Position numbers and translations under genes: made by a program
Assembly (NCBI GenBank): GCA_049602155.1
Contig: JBMYRH010000012.1
Span: 62,001 to 126,000 of the forward strand
Direction: 5' to 3'
DNA: 64,000 bases
Origin: JBMYRH01 sp049602155
GTDB lineage: Bacteria; Myxococcota_A; UBA9042; PHBI01; JBMYRH01
Shown here: piece after piece, positions 15,259 to 23,506 of the stretch
How the letters are laid out: every line of letters begins with the position of its first letter
Position numbering within the stretch: position 1 is the first letter of the stretch
The notes under the pieces: model-generated
The model's input: the letters and a program-made list of their open reading frames with translations, nothing else
What the model was told of the DNA's origin: nothing
The model's database searches: none

Positions 15259-16814
15259 CGGCGCTTCCCGCGCCGGGGAGTGGGGGTGCTTGAGACGGTC
15301 CAGAGGTGGGTCTGGGTCTGGATGTAGACCGCACCGCCGGCCGCGATGGCCGAGCCGTAGATCGGGGCGTAGAGGTCGAGCGTAGCGAGGACCTTCTCGG
15401 TCTTGCCCGCCTCAAGGATGGTCAGGAACCCGCTCTCGTTGCCGATGTAGATCTTCTTGTCGGCGATGAGCGGCGAGGCCCAGATGTGTCCCCCTGTGTC
15501 GTGGGTCCAGAGGTGCTTGCCGGTCGCGGCATCTAAGCCGTAGACGCGCCCTGAGAGGTCGGCGGCGACCAGGAGCCCATCGGCGATCGCGACCGTGGAG
15601 ATAGAGCGCCCGATACCATCAAAGCGCCAGGCAGGGCCGGCTTGGCTGCGGTCTCCCTCTCCAGACGGGCTCAAGCAGCTCAGACTGCCCTTGCCTGTGC
15701 CATGCTCGGGGTCTTGCCCGATAGCGACGCAGGCGAGGCCGTTGTGCACCGCGGGGGTCGCGATGATCTCGCTCGGGCCGTTCCGCCTTGCGTAGGGTAC
15801 AGGTTTGCCATCGACCGAGCGATAGCTCGCTGGGTTGGCGTCATAGCGCCACAGCTCACGCAGGACGTTCAACCCCTCAGCGTCCGTGGTCGGCTTCGGG
15901 TCAAACCCGTAGAGGAAGCCGTCGCCCGCTCCAAAGAGGATGACATCCTTTCTCCCGACCTTCGCCACGGCGGGTGATGACCAGTTGGCGTGCAGGGTGC
16001 GTTCGCTGATGCCCACGGTCTCTTCGGCCAGCAGGGCACCTGTCTTCTTGTCCAGCACGACCAAGGCTGGCGAGAAAGGGGCGGGGACGTTGCGGTGGGA
16101 CCAGTCGACGCCATTAGACGTCGAGACAAAGAGGCGGTCACCGACGATGAGGACCGAGCTGCTAGTGACGTTGTGCGGGAAGACCCCGAGGTCCTTGCGC
16201 ATGTCATAGCGCCACAGGATGTCGCCGTCGCGCTCACCGACAGGGAGCGGGGGCTTGCCCGGCCCCGCCATGTAGGCGCCCTCGTCCTTAAAGGGACCCT
16301 GGTTGCCGTTGGCTTGGCCTCGGACGTCTAGCGCGATGACCTCGCCGCGGTTGGTCACGACGTAGACGACGTCCCCGTCGACGGCGGGGGATGAGCAGAT
16401 GCCCAAGAATTCCCAGTCGCTGACCTTGCCTGCGCCGAGCTTGGGCACCCCGAGTTGCCAGAGGAACGAGCCGTCGCGCTCGTTCAGCGCCATGACAACG
16501 GAGTAGTCCCCTTTGAGCTTGGGATCGCGGGGCACCGCGTTGTTCGTCCCGAGGAACACCCGGCCATCAGCCACGGTGACGTTGCCGTATGACTGCGAGC
16601 CGAGCTTGGCCACCCAGCGGACGTTCTTGGCCCCCTTGACGTCGACCGCATCGCTCCCTTTGACCGGGGTCCCGGTCCCGAAGGTCCCGGGGAGGGGCGC
16701 CTCAGAGGTCGCCATATTACGCGCCCCATCGCGTCCCCACATCGGCCAGTCGCTCGCAGCGACTGTCGGCGCGAAGGCCAAGCAGACCAGCACCATCGTC
16801 AACTGCTGCCTCAT
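15255..16814 (-). CDS. PQQ-type beta-propeller protein, secreted
   Basis: A 519-residue exported propeller. A signal peptide (LTMVLVCLAFAPTVAAS) is followed by SDWPMWGRDGARNM, the opening seen in BamB-like propeller proteins of Planctomycetota and Myxococcota. Blade repeats follow, such as VVMALNERDGSFLWQLG, VYGLDAATGKHLWTHD and several GDGFLYGFD-type strands. One blade carries a long insertion around residues 165-200. The C-terminus is basic. No heme site, quinoprotein disulfide ring or catalytic motif is seen, so a scaffold or ligand-binding role is more likely. It is joined by ATGA overlaps to the large propeller lipoprotein before it and the DUF3311-like gene after it. Confidence 0.87.
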   Translation of the reverse strand: MRQQLTMVLVCLAFAPTVAASDWPMWGRDGARNMATSEAPLPGTFGTGTPVKGSDAVDVKGAKNVRWVAKLGSQSYGNVTVADGRVFLGTNNAVPRDPKLKGDYSVVMALNERDGSFLWQLGVPKLGAGKVSDWEFLGICSSPAVDGDVVYVVTNRGEVIALDVRGQANGNQGPFKDEGAYMAGPGKPPLPVGERDGDILWRYDMRKDLGVFPHNVTSSSVLIVGDRLFVSTSNGVDWSHRNVPAPFSPALVVLDKKTGALLAEETVGISERTLHANWSSPAVAKVGRKDVILFGAGDGFLYGFDPKPTTDAEGLNVLRELWRYDANPASYRSVDGKPVPYARRNGPSEIIATPAVHNGLACVAIGQDPEHGTGKGSLSCLSPSGEGDRSQAGPAWRFDGIGRSISTVAIADGLLVAADLSGRVYGLDAATGKHLWTHDTGGHIWASPLIADKKIYIGNESGFLTILEAGKTEKVLATLDLYAPIYGSAIAAGGAVYIQTQTHLWTVSSTPTPRRGKRR

Positions 16815-19042
16815 GGCGTCGCTCCCTCCAAAGGCTCACTCGGGCTCATCCGGATGTCGTCGACATACACGCGATGCATCGATTGGGGTGAGAAGCCGAA
16901 GAGCCCGGGCGCGCCGTGGCGGTGCGCGGTCGCGTGCTCAGCGACGAGGGTCCACCCCTTGGGCTCCTCGCTGCCTTTCGGCCACGCCTTTGCCCGAATC
17001 GTCCCGCGCCCATCGTCGTCGACGTCTACCCGGGTCTTCAGGTGCATCCACTGCTTGGCCGGCGCCAAGAACGGCACGGCGTGGCGGAAACGATCATGAT
17101 TGGAGTGCACGGTCAGCTCCCGGCGGTTGCCGTCCAGCGCGATGATGTAGCGCTGGTTCACCACGCCAACCACTCCCATGCTGCGGCGATTCCCATCGGA
17201 GCGCACTAGGGCCTCCAACGTGTACTGCTTGGAGTCGGGGTGGCCAAAGAAGCTCATGGCCCGCTGGAAGAGCACGCGGTCCAGGGTCTTGGCCAACACG
17301 TTGCCCCCCTCCAGTGCCACCACGCGCCACTTCATCTTGGCCCCAGACCACCAGCTAGGGGGGTGTCCATAGGCGCCCCCGGCGGTGTCGCGCAGGGCCT
17401 GAGGGACGTCATCGAAGTGCTCAGCGTAATGGTCGCGAGGGACCACTCGGACCCTGAGGTGCCCCTCGAGGTCGCCGTCAATCACCTTCTCCACGCCCGC
17501 GCGCGGCGGGGTCTCGGCGCCGATGGTCATTGAGGTGGTCGCTCGCCGCGGCCCAGCGGGGCGCCCTTTGTCGTCGACGGGTTGGACGCTTAACGCGACC
17601 GTGTCCCCTTGCCGAACAACGACTTCGGCGGGGAGGACCCGCAACTCGGTGGCGCCCCCTGCAGCGGCGTGCGTCGGGGCGTCGGGCCAGGGGATGGTGT
17701 CCGCGGCGGTGCCGGAGCCGAAGGCGTAGAGCACCTCGGTGGTGTGGACATAGAGCCGCCCGGCGTAGGCCGCGGGGGACCCGATGCAGTTGCCTCTCAG
17801 CTGAACTTGGCTGATGGGGTGCGGGCCCTCGCGGTTGGGCTTCAGCGCGTGCAAGATCCCATCTTGCATCGGGACATAGAGCACGCCGCCAGCGATCAAA
17901 GGAGAGGCGTGGAGTTGAGCGCGCCCCATCTTGTGGCGCCAAAGTACGCCCCCAGTCGCCTGGTCTACGGCGACGAGGTTGCCCTCTGCCGTCACTTGGT
18001 AGATCACCCCAGCGGCGTGCACGGGGGAGCTGGTGAAGCTGACGAGGGGGGCCCGCCATTGCTCATGCTCCGCCCCGAGGGTGGTCGGCTTGCCGGCCAC
18101 GGCGGTCGCAGCCCCAGGCGCGATGGCGACCATCCTGCCCAGGTGGCTGGAGTCGATGTTCTCCTTGCCGTGGATCCCGATGACGCGGTCGTCGATGAGC
18201 AGCGGGGTCGCGTTGATCCCCCCGTGGGAGAGCTTGAAGCGCCAGAGGGGTTGGCCGTCGTGTGCGCTGATGCACACCACATGACCGCAGCCTGTCCCTA
18301 CATAGAGGACGCGGCGGCCATCGTGGACCCCTACGACCGGGGTCGAGAATGAGCTGTCCTTCGGGGGCGTCCCCGGCGTAGACACCCAGGCTAGGGCGCC
18401 GGTCTCTTTGTGGAACGCGAAGAGTCGGTCACGCCCGGGTCCGAGGGAGCCCCAGCTCGTCGAGACACCGTGAACGACGACGAGATCGTCGACGAGGGTC
18501 GGCGCCCCTGTGCGGCCGTTCGGGAACGTGAGGCGGCCAAAGGCCTCCATCATCGAGCGCTCCCACAGCGGTGCACCATCACGGGTCACCGCCACGAGGA
18601 GCCCCGGGGAGGTCATGGCGTAGATGTGACCGGTGCTGGCGTCGACAGCGGGGCTGCCGATGCTGTAGCGCTCGTAGATGATGTCGCTCAAGAAGTCGGC
18701 GTAGCGCCGGGTCCATTGTCGCTCACCGGTCGCTGCGTCGAGGGCGATCAAGACCTCGGCGATCTCTCCGCCCTCCGCTTCGTACCCCATCGCGTAGAGG
18801 CGGTCGCCGGCGATAACCGGGGTGCCGCGGCCCGCGAGCTCATGTTCCCAGGCGACCGTTGGCGCCTCAGCGCTGAGCGCCGTAGGCAAGCCTGGGCTCG
18901 CGCTTGACCCGTCCTGCGCGGGACCTCGCCACTGGAGCCACCCCGTGACGTCAGCCTCAGAGGTGACGGGCTGTGGGGTGGTGGTGGCGCACGCCGTGAG
19001 CAGGCACCAAGCGAGGATAGAGATGGGATGTCCGCTGCGCAC
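16811..19042 (-). CDS. Large PQQ-propeller lipoprotein with C-terminal jelly-roll-like domain
   Basis: A 743-residue protein from a GTG at 19042. It has a signal peptide with lipobox LTAC (Cys18), then WLQWRGPAQDGSS, the typical lead-in of these propellers. Residues about 35-440 are PQQ-type blades (ALDAATGERQWTRRYA, AFHKETGALAWVST, AVDQATGGVLWRHK, LHALKPNREG). A linker region (residues about 455-540) looks like an Ig-type fold. The final 190 residues resemble a concanavalin-like domain (YTLEALVRSDGNRRS, HLKTRVDVDDDGRG, VYVDDIRMS), comparable to the C-terminal part of the FGE-like proteins of the operon. This suggests shared binding targets. A 47-bp gap separates it from the gene before, the longest gap between the eleven main genes. 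Confidence 0.87.
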   Translation of the reverse strand: MRSGHPISILAWCLLTACATTTPQPVTSEADVTGWLQWRGPAQDGSSASPGLPTALSAEAPTVAWEHELAGRGTPVIAGDRLYAMGYEAEGGEIAEVLIALDAATGERQWTRRYADFLSDIIYERYSIGSPAVDASTGHIYAMTSPGLLVAVTRDGAPLWERSMMEAFGRLTFPNGRTGAPTLVDDLVVVHGVSTSWGSLGPGRDRLFAFHKETGALAWVSTPGTPPKDSSFSTPVVGVHDGRRVLYVGTGCGHVVCISAHDGQPLWRFKLSHGGINATPLLIDDRVIGIHGKENIDSSHLGRMVAIAPGAATAVAGKPTTLGAEHEQWRAPLVSFTSSPVHAAGVIYQVTAEGNLVAVDQATGGVLWRHKMGRAQLHASPLIAGGVLYVPMQDGILHALKPNREGPHPISQVQLRGNCIGSPAAYAGRLYVHTTEVLYAFGSGTAADTIPWPDAPTHAAAGGATELRVLPAEVVVRQGDTVALSVQPVDDKGRPAGPRRATTSMTIGAETPPRAGVEKVIDGDLEGHLRVRVVPRDHYAEHFDDVPQALRDTAGGAYGHPPSWWSGAKMKWRVVALEGGNVLAKTLDRVLFQRAMSFFGHPDSKQYTLEALVRSDGNRRSMGVVGVVNQRYIIALDGNRRELTVHSNHDRFRHAVPFLAPAKQWMHLKTRVDVDDDGRGTIRAKAWPKGSEEPKGWTLVAEHATAHRHGAPGLFGFSPQSMHRVYVDDIRMSPSEPLEGATP

Positions 19043-19089
19043 GATCGGAGGGTACGACTCCGTGTCATGGATGTCGACGATCGTGGTGC

Positions 19090-20337
19090 CTATCGCTTGA
19101 TGAGCTCTACTGCGCGCATCTGCTCAAGGTCTCGCACGAAGAGCACGCCGTCTGAGAGCGCGGGCACCGTCCAGCATCGGTCGCTCGGGAGGATCCGCAC
19201 CGGGGGCTTCACTGGCGTGTACGCTTTCGGGGTCGCCTCCACGATCGCCAAGCGACAATCCTCGCCCAAGACGACGAGGCGGTCTCCGACCGCGATCAGG
19301 CTCCCGCGCCCAAACTCATCGAATTGCCAGGCGAGGGTCCCTGAGTTGGCGTCCATGGCGGTCAAGCGGTCCTCGTCAAAGCCATAGAGGGTGCCCTTGA
19401 TGTGCACAGAGGTGGACATCTTGTTGCGCATCCGAGGGCTCGCCCAGCGCTGGCTGATCGCGACCTTCTCCCCTTGGCGCGTCAGGTCGTAGAGGACCCC
19501 GCCGACGCCATAGCCTGCGGAGATGAATAGTGCGTCGGGCCCGGCGGCGATGGGGGTCGCGGCGCTGACGTCATAGGAGATCTCCCAAGGTCGGGTCCAG
19601 AGCACCTCACCGGTCTTCGGACGCGTCGCGACCGCCGCCTGTGCGGTGAAGAAGACCACCTGAGGGGTCCCCGCTAAGGTCAAGAGCGCCGGGGATGAGT
19701 AGCCCGCTTTGAAGCCGCCGCGCTTCCACACGACCTTGCCGTCTTTGGCTGAGAAGGCGACCAAGCTGTGATCGTCTTTGCCGCCGACCTCGATGTAGAC
19801 TAGGCCGCCTGAGACCAGCGGTGAGCCGCTGTAGCCCCACTTGGGGACCTCGCCCCCGAGCTCTTGGGCGATCTGCCGCATCCAAGCGAGGCGCCCCGTC
19901 TTGGCGTCCATCGCCACGAGGGTTCCGTTTGGGCCCAGCGCGAAGAGCTGCCCTTCGTGGATCGTCGGCGTCGCGCGCGGCCCATCGCCGCCCATGCGGT
20001 CGGTGTACGCCTGGCCGATGCGGGTCCGCCAGCGGTCTTTGCCCGTCTTCACGTCAAAGGCCACGACGGAGACGTGGGGGTCGTTCGTGGCCATCGTGTA
20101 GCCCGTGTCGCCGACCACCGCGAAGGATGAGAAGCCCGGCCCGAGGGCCTGCGTCCAACGCACCTTCGGGCCCTTCTCGGTCCAGGTGCTGACGAGGTCG
20201 CCCTTCTCAGCGGAGAGGCCGTCACGCTGAGGGCCATACCACTGGGGCCAATCGTCGGCGGACGCTGGCGGCGTGAGGAGCCCGAGAAGTGAGGTCACGA
20301 GCAGCGCAGAGATGAGTCGGGTGGGGATCGTCGTCAT
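19090..20337 (-). CDS. PQQ-type beta-propeller protein, secreted
   Basis: A 415-residue exported propeller: signal peptide (RLISALLVTSLLGLLTPPASA), then DDWPQWYGPQRDGLS, the hallmark opening of this propeller group. Blades include VVAFDVKTGKDRWRTR, LVAMDAKTGRLAWMRQ, LVAFSAKDGKVVWKRGG and LTAMDANSGTLAWQFD. Fold membership is certain; no catalytic residues can be pointed to. It begins inside the stop codon of the membrane-anchored FGE-like gene (ATGA) and is the second gene of the operon. Confidence 0.88.
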   Translation of the reverse strand: MTTIPTRLISALLVTSLLGLLTPPASADDWPQWYGPQRDGLSAEKGDLVSTWTEKGPKVRWTQALGPGFSSFAVVGDTGYTMATNDPHVSVVAFDVKTGKDRWRTRIGQAYTDRMGGDGPRATPTIHEGQLFALGPNGTLVAMDAKTGRLAWMRQIAQELGGEVPKWGYSGSPLVSGGLVYIEVGGKDDHSLVAFSAKDGKVVWKRGGFKAGYSSPALLTLAGTPQVVFFTAQAAVATRPKTGEVLWTRPWEISYDVSAATPIAAGPDALFISAGYGVGGVLYDLTRQGEKVAISQRWASPRMRNKMSTSVHIKGTLYGFDEDRLTAMDANSGTLAWQFDEFGRGSLIAVGDRLVVLGEDCRLAIVEATPKAYTPVKPPVRILPSDRCWTVPALSDGVLFVRDLEQMRAVELIKR

Positions 20338-21941
20338 GGTGTGGTGAACACCGTACCAAAGATCGCGGCGCGATGGCCGGAAACCTGCACCCCGATGTCA
20401 CCCTGAGTCCACGTGGTGTCATCACCGCTCACCAAATGCTGGTTGGCCAAGTCAAAGGTGTGTCGCCCACCACGCCAATCCAGGTTGAGGGTCAGCCAAC
20501 CACGGTCGCTAAGCCGTACGTTGGTGGTCTCCGCGATCAGCCCCTCGACACCGTCCATGACTCGGATGATGCGCGCCACCCGCGCCCCGAGGTGCAGCTC
20601 CGCCCTGTAGTAGTTCTGCGGATCCTGTATCCCGTAGAGCAGGGCCACGGCGTCCCCGAGCCGCCGCGTGGGGAAGACCCGCGTGCTGAGGAGCGTCTCG
20701 GCCAGGCGGGTGTGTGGGCGCCAGAGCGTGTGAGGTCCGGCCCCCTCAGGGGAGCGAAGGGCGCCCCCCTCGAGGCTCCACCCGTCGAGAGCGCTCCCGT
20801 CCCAGACCTGCCAGCCGGAGAGGTCGGCGCGATCCACGTCGAGCAGCTGCGTGTAGGGCCGACGGTCGACCTCATCGGCGGCGCAACGAAAGCCGACATC
20901 CGGCATCTGCATGTCGGGGGCCATTTGAGCGCGGTATCCGCTCCTCAAGACCTCAGCGTCGCCGTCACTCCACCCTCCCCCGCGCTGCACGCGGCCGGTC
21001 CCTGACGCCGGTCCCTTGGGGTTGGTAGGGCTCGCGCTGGCGTAGGCGTCTTCGGCGTACCAGTCTGCGGTCCACTCCCAGGTGTTCCCGGCCATGTGCT
21101 GAATGTTGGTGATCCTGTCCTGACCGTAGACGCGGTACTCGGTGGCGGAGGTTGGGCCGCTCACGTCGCATTGGCCCCCCGCCCCTCCACCGAAGACCGC
21201 GTGGCCGCAGCTCGGCTTTGCGTCTCCCCAAGGGTAGCGCCGCTGAAGTTGCCCCCCTCGCGCAGCGTACTCCCACTCGGCTTCGGTGGGGAGCCGCCCT
21301 CCGATCCACTCACAGTAGGTTTGGGCGCCATCCCAGGTGATGCCTGTGACCGGGCGCTCGGCCTCGGCGCTGTAGGAGAGGAGGATGTCGAGGGTGCTCC
21401 GTTGGCTGTACGTGAAGTAACCCCCAGTGGCTACCTCGTCCTCCGAGCATGGCCCGAACACGACGCACCATTGGTATTGCCGCACGCTCACGGCGAAGCG
21501 CTGCAACCAGAAGGGCGTCAGCGTCACCGTGTGCGGTGGGGCTTCGTCCTCCGAGGCCTCCGCGTCGTAGTGGGGGGCTTTGGGGTCTGTCGCTTGCGCG
21601 CCCATCACAAAGCTGTGGACGTCGATCGTCCCGATGAGGTCGGCCGAGCGCTGCAGCGCTTGGGTCAGGCTGGCGTCCGGGAGCCTGACCATGCATCCGA
21701 TTCGCTCCAGGTTGGGGCGCCCTTCTACGATGTAGGTGGGATCACAGTCCCAGAGGCCCCAGAGCTCCCCCGAGCCGGCGTCCATCGCCACCTTGTACCG
21801 CGCGAGGGTTTGGAGAGCAAAGGCGAGCGCGACGAGGGCGACGGTGACCACCAGCATCCGCCCCCAACGACGCCCTGCTCCACGCTTGGACTTCGTCGGA
21901 GCGGGCGCGGGTGCATCGGGTGAGGGGGGAGGTGAGGACAT
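20334..21941 (-). CDS. Membrane-anchored SUMF1/FGE-fold protein, first gene of the operon
   Basis: I take ATG 21941, which has GGAG five bases upstream, rather than the in-frame ATG 21971. The 535-residue product has a Pro-rich, basic cytoplasmic head and one membrane helix at about 28-46 (GRMLVVTVALVALAFALQ); the rest is outside. It is a paralogue of the 7213-9006 product: both have a GxLWGLWxCD segment, an ERIGCMVRLP segment, an FGE-type domain (FVMGAQ, GGRLPTEAEWEYAARGG, GNTWEWTADWY) and a C-terminal jelly-roll-like part (NYYRAELHLGARVARI). Here too RVQRGGGWSDGD lacks the catalytic Cys of true FGEs. It follows the 30-bp palindrome and probably starts the transcript. Confidence 0.85.
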   Translation of the reverse strand: MSSPPPSPDAPAPAPTKSKRGAGRRWGRMLVVTVALVALAFALQTLARYKVAMDAGSGELWGLWDCDPTYIVEGRPNLERIGCMVRLPDASLTQALQRSADLIGTIDVHSFVMGAQATDPKAPHYDAEASEDEAPPHTVTLTPFWLQRFAVSVRQYQWCVVFGPCSEDEVATGGYFTYSQRSTLDILLSYSAEAERPVTGITWDGAQTYCEWIGGRLPTEAEWEYAARGGQLQRRYPWGDAKPSCGHAVFGGGAGGQCDVSGPTSATEYRVYGQDRITNIQHMAGNTWEWTADWYAEDAYASASPTNPKGPASGTGRVQRGGGWSDGDAEVLRSGYRAQMAPDMQMPDVGFRCAADEVDRRPYTQLLDVDRADLSGWQVWDGSALDGWSLEGGALRSPEGAGPHTLWRPHTRLAETLLSTRVFPTRRLGDAVALLYGIQDPQNYYRAELHLGARVARIIRVMDGVEGLIAETTNVRLSDRGWLTLNLDWRGGRHTFDLANQHLVSGDDTTWTQGDIGVQVSGHRAAIFGTVFTTP

Positions 21942-21990
21942 GCGGGCTCCGTCGCGGTCGCTCGGGAGCATGGCGGAGGCAGAGGTGCAC

Positions 21991-22020
21991 CGTCAACGCT
22001 CAGCGCGCTGAGCCTTGACG
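21991..22020. promoter_or_regulatory. 30-bp near-perfect palindrome between divergent operons (candidate operator)
   Basis: The left half CGTCAACGCTCAGC and right half GCTGAGCCTTGACG are reverse complements except for one position, around a central GC. It lies 50 bp upstream of ATG 21941 (minus operon) and 58 bp upstream of ATG 22079 (plus propeller gene). Each outer end reads TTGACG outward, like a -35 element, but I do not see convincing -10 boxes at the right distance. A binding site for a dimeric regulator that controls both directions fits best; the regulator is not encoded nearby. As it sits before two divergent starts, a terminator role is less likely. Confidence 0.6.
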
Positions 22021-22078
22021 CTCTTTACTGGACCGGGCGAACATCTTCAGGTTCACAGAACTCAGGTCAGGAGCACGC

Positions 22079-23506
22079 ATGCACAGAGGGGCGCTCATCG
22101 GATGCATCGCGGCCCTGTGGGTCTTGAGCGCAAGCGCTGCGGCTGCGTCTGGCCCCATCGGCTGGTTGGGCGATGGCAGCGGGACCTTCTCGGCGGGCAC
22201 GGTGCCGACAGGATGGACCTCGTCTGCTCCGGGGGGGTGGTCCGTGAAGATGCCAGCGTGGAGCAACGCCTCGCCGGTGGTCGTAGGGGATCGCATCATC
22301 GTGACCGCCGAGCCCCTGACGGTCCTCTGCGTCTCCGCCAAGACCGGGAAGACGCTTTGGTCCCACGACGTGAGCTACCTCGACACTGTGGGAGACGCAG
22401 AGCGCGCTCGTGTCACCCAAGAGCGGGCCGAAGCCGCGCGGGTGGCCGCCGCCCTCCGCGCAAAGGAGCGCGAGCTGAACAAGCTGAAGCGCGCCATGCG
22501 CAAGGCGCGCGGCAGTCAAGACGCCGCTGCCCGCTCTCAGGCGCTCTTGGCTGAGATAGGGCCGCTCAAGGAGCAGCTCGATGGCTACGCGCATCTGCGT
22601 CCACCAGAGCCGATAGATGTCATGGGGACGGCGCCGAGCACGCCGGTCTCGGATGGCACCTCGGTGTATGCGCTGCTGGGCAATGGTGTCCTCGCGAGCT
22701 TCTCCTTAGACGGTGCGCTGCGGTGGGCGACGCACCTCGGTCATCCGACGCAGCGGATGCGGGGGTTTCATAAAGGCCAGACGGCCTCGCCGCTCTTGGT
22801 CGATGGGGTGCTCGTCGTCGCCTTAAATCACTTGATCGGGATCGATCCTGCGACGGGGGCCGAGCGCTGGAGGCGGAGCGAGTCTTACCTGGACTTTGGC
22901 CCGCCGCGAGCCACGACGATCGACGGCGTGGCGCTGGTCGTCACGCCGATGGGGGAGGTCGTGCGGGTCGCTGATGGTGCCCTCTTGGCCGACAATTTGG
23001 GCGCGAGCGTCTACTTCGTGAGCCCGCTAACCCAGGGACGCCGTGTGTACTTCGTCGGCGCGACGACCGATCCCGACCTCCAAGAGCGCACCGCGGTCGC
23101 TTATGAGCTCTCGGGGCCGCTCAGTGGACTGCGAGCCAACGAGGTCTGGCGCCGTGGGCTGCCGCGCGAGAAGACCTACGCGACGCCGCTGCTTCATGAC
23201 GGCCTGATCTACGCGCTCGGGATCCGAGGGAGCTTGGTCGTGCTCGATGCGTCCAGCGGACAATTGGTCTACGAGACCGTGGTCCCCTTGGGGCACGGCG
23301 ACGTGATGCCCAGTCCGGTCGTCTCTGGTGACCGACTCGTGATGATGGGCGGCAGCGGCGAGGTTGTCATCGCGCGCACGGGGCGCAGCTACCAGCCGCT
23401 TTATCAGGCCAAGCTGGGGGAGATGCGCGCGACCCCAGCGCTGGTCGACGGCCGAATCATCGTCCGTGACTTGGACCGCCTTTGGTCGCTCACAGCGCCT
23501 CGCTGA
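22079..23506 (+). CDS. PQQ-type propeller protein with coiled-coil insertion, secreted
   Basis: ATG 22079 has AGGAG five bases upstream. The 475-residue product has a signal peptide (LIGCIAALWVLSASAAAAS), then a propeller whose first blade (PAWSNASPVVVGDRIIV, VLCVSAKTGKTLWSHD) is followed by a strongly charged helical stretch at about residues 105-170 (ERAEAARVAAALRAKERE, ELNKLKRAMRKARG) that should form a coiled coil. Propeller blades then resume (LIGIDPATGAERWRR, LVVLDASSGQLVYET). The layout suggests a propeller held away from, or joined to, a partner by the coiled coil. It is divergent from the propeller/FGE operon and shares the palindrome upstream. Its 3' end overlaps the convergent ABC permease gene by 17 bp. 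Confidence 0.85.
   Translation: MHRGALIGCIAALWVLSASAAAASGPIGWLGDGSGTFSAGTVPTGWTSSAPGGWSVKMPAWSNASPVVVGDRIIVTAEPLTVLCVSAKTGKTLWSHDVSYLDTVGDAERARVTQERAEAARVAAALRAKERELNKLKRAMRKARGSQDAAARSQALLAEIGPLKEQLDGYAHLRPPEPIDVMGTAPSTPVSDGTSVYALLGNGVLASFSLDGALRWATHLGHPTQRMRGFHKGQTASPLLVDGVLVVALNHLIGIDPATGAERWRRSESYLDFGPPRATTIDGVALVVTPMGEVVRVADGALLADNLGASVYFVSPLTQGRRVYFVGATTDPDLQERTAVAYELSGPLSGLRANEVWRRGLPREKTYATPLLHDGLIYALGIRGSLVVLDASSGQLVYETVVPLGHGDVMPSPVVSGDRLVMMGGSGEVVIARTGRSYQPLYQAKLGEMRATPALVDGRIIVRDLDRLWSLTAPR

Noticed and set aside
7213..23506. Propellers as PQQ-dependent alcohol dehydrogenases
   Set aside because: Only the generic blade motif is seen; no cytochrome domain, vicinal disulfide or metal-site pattern of quinoprotein dehydrogenases could be found by eye.
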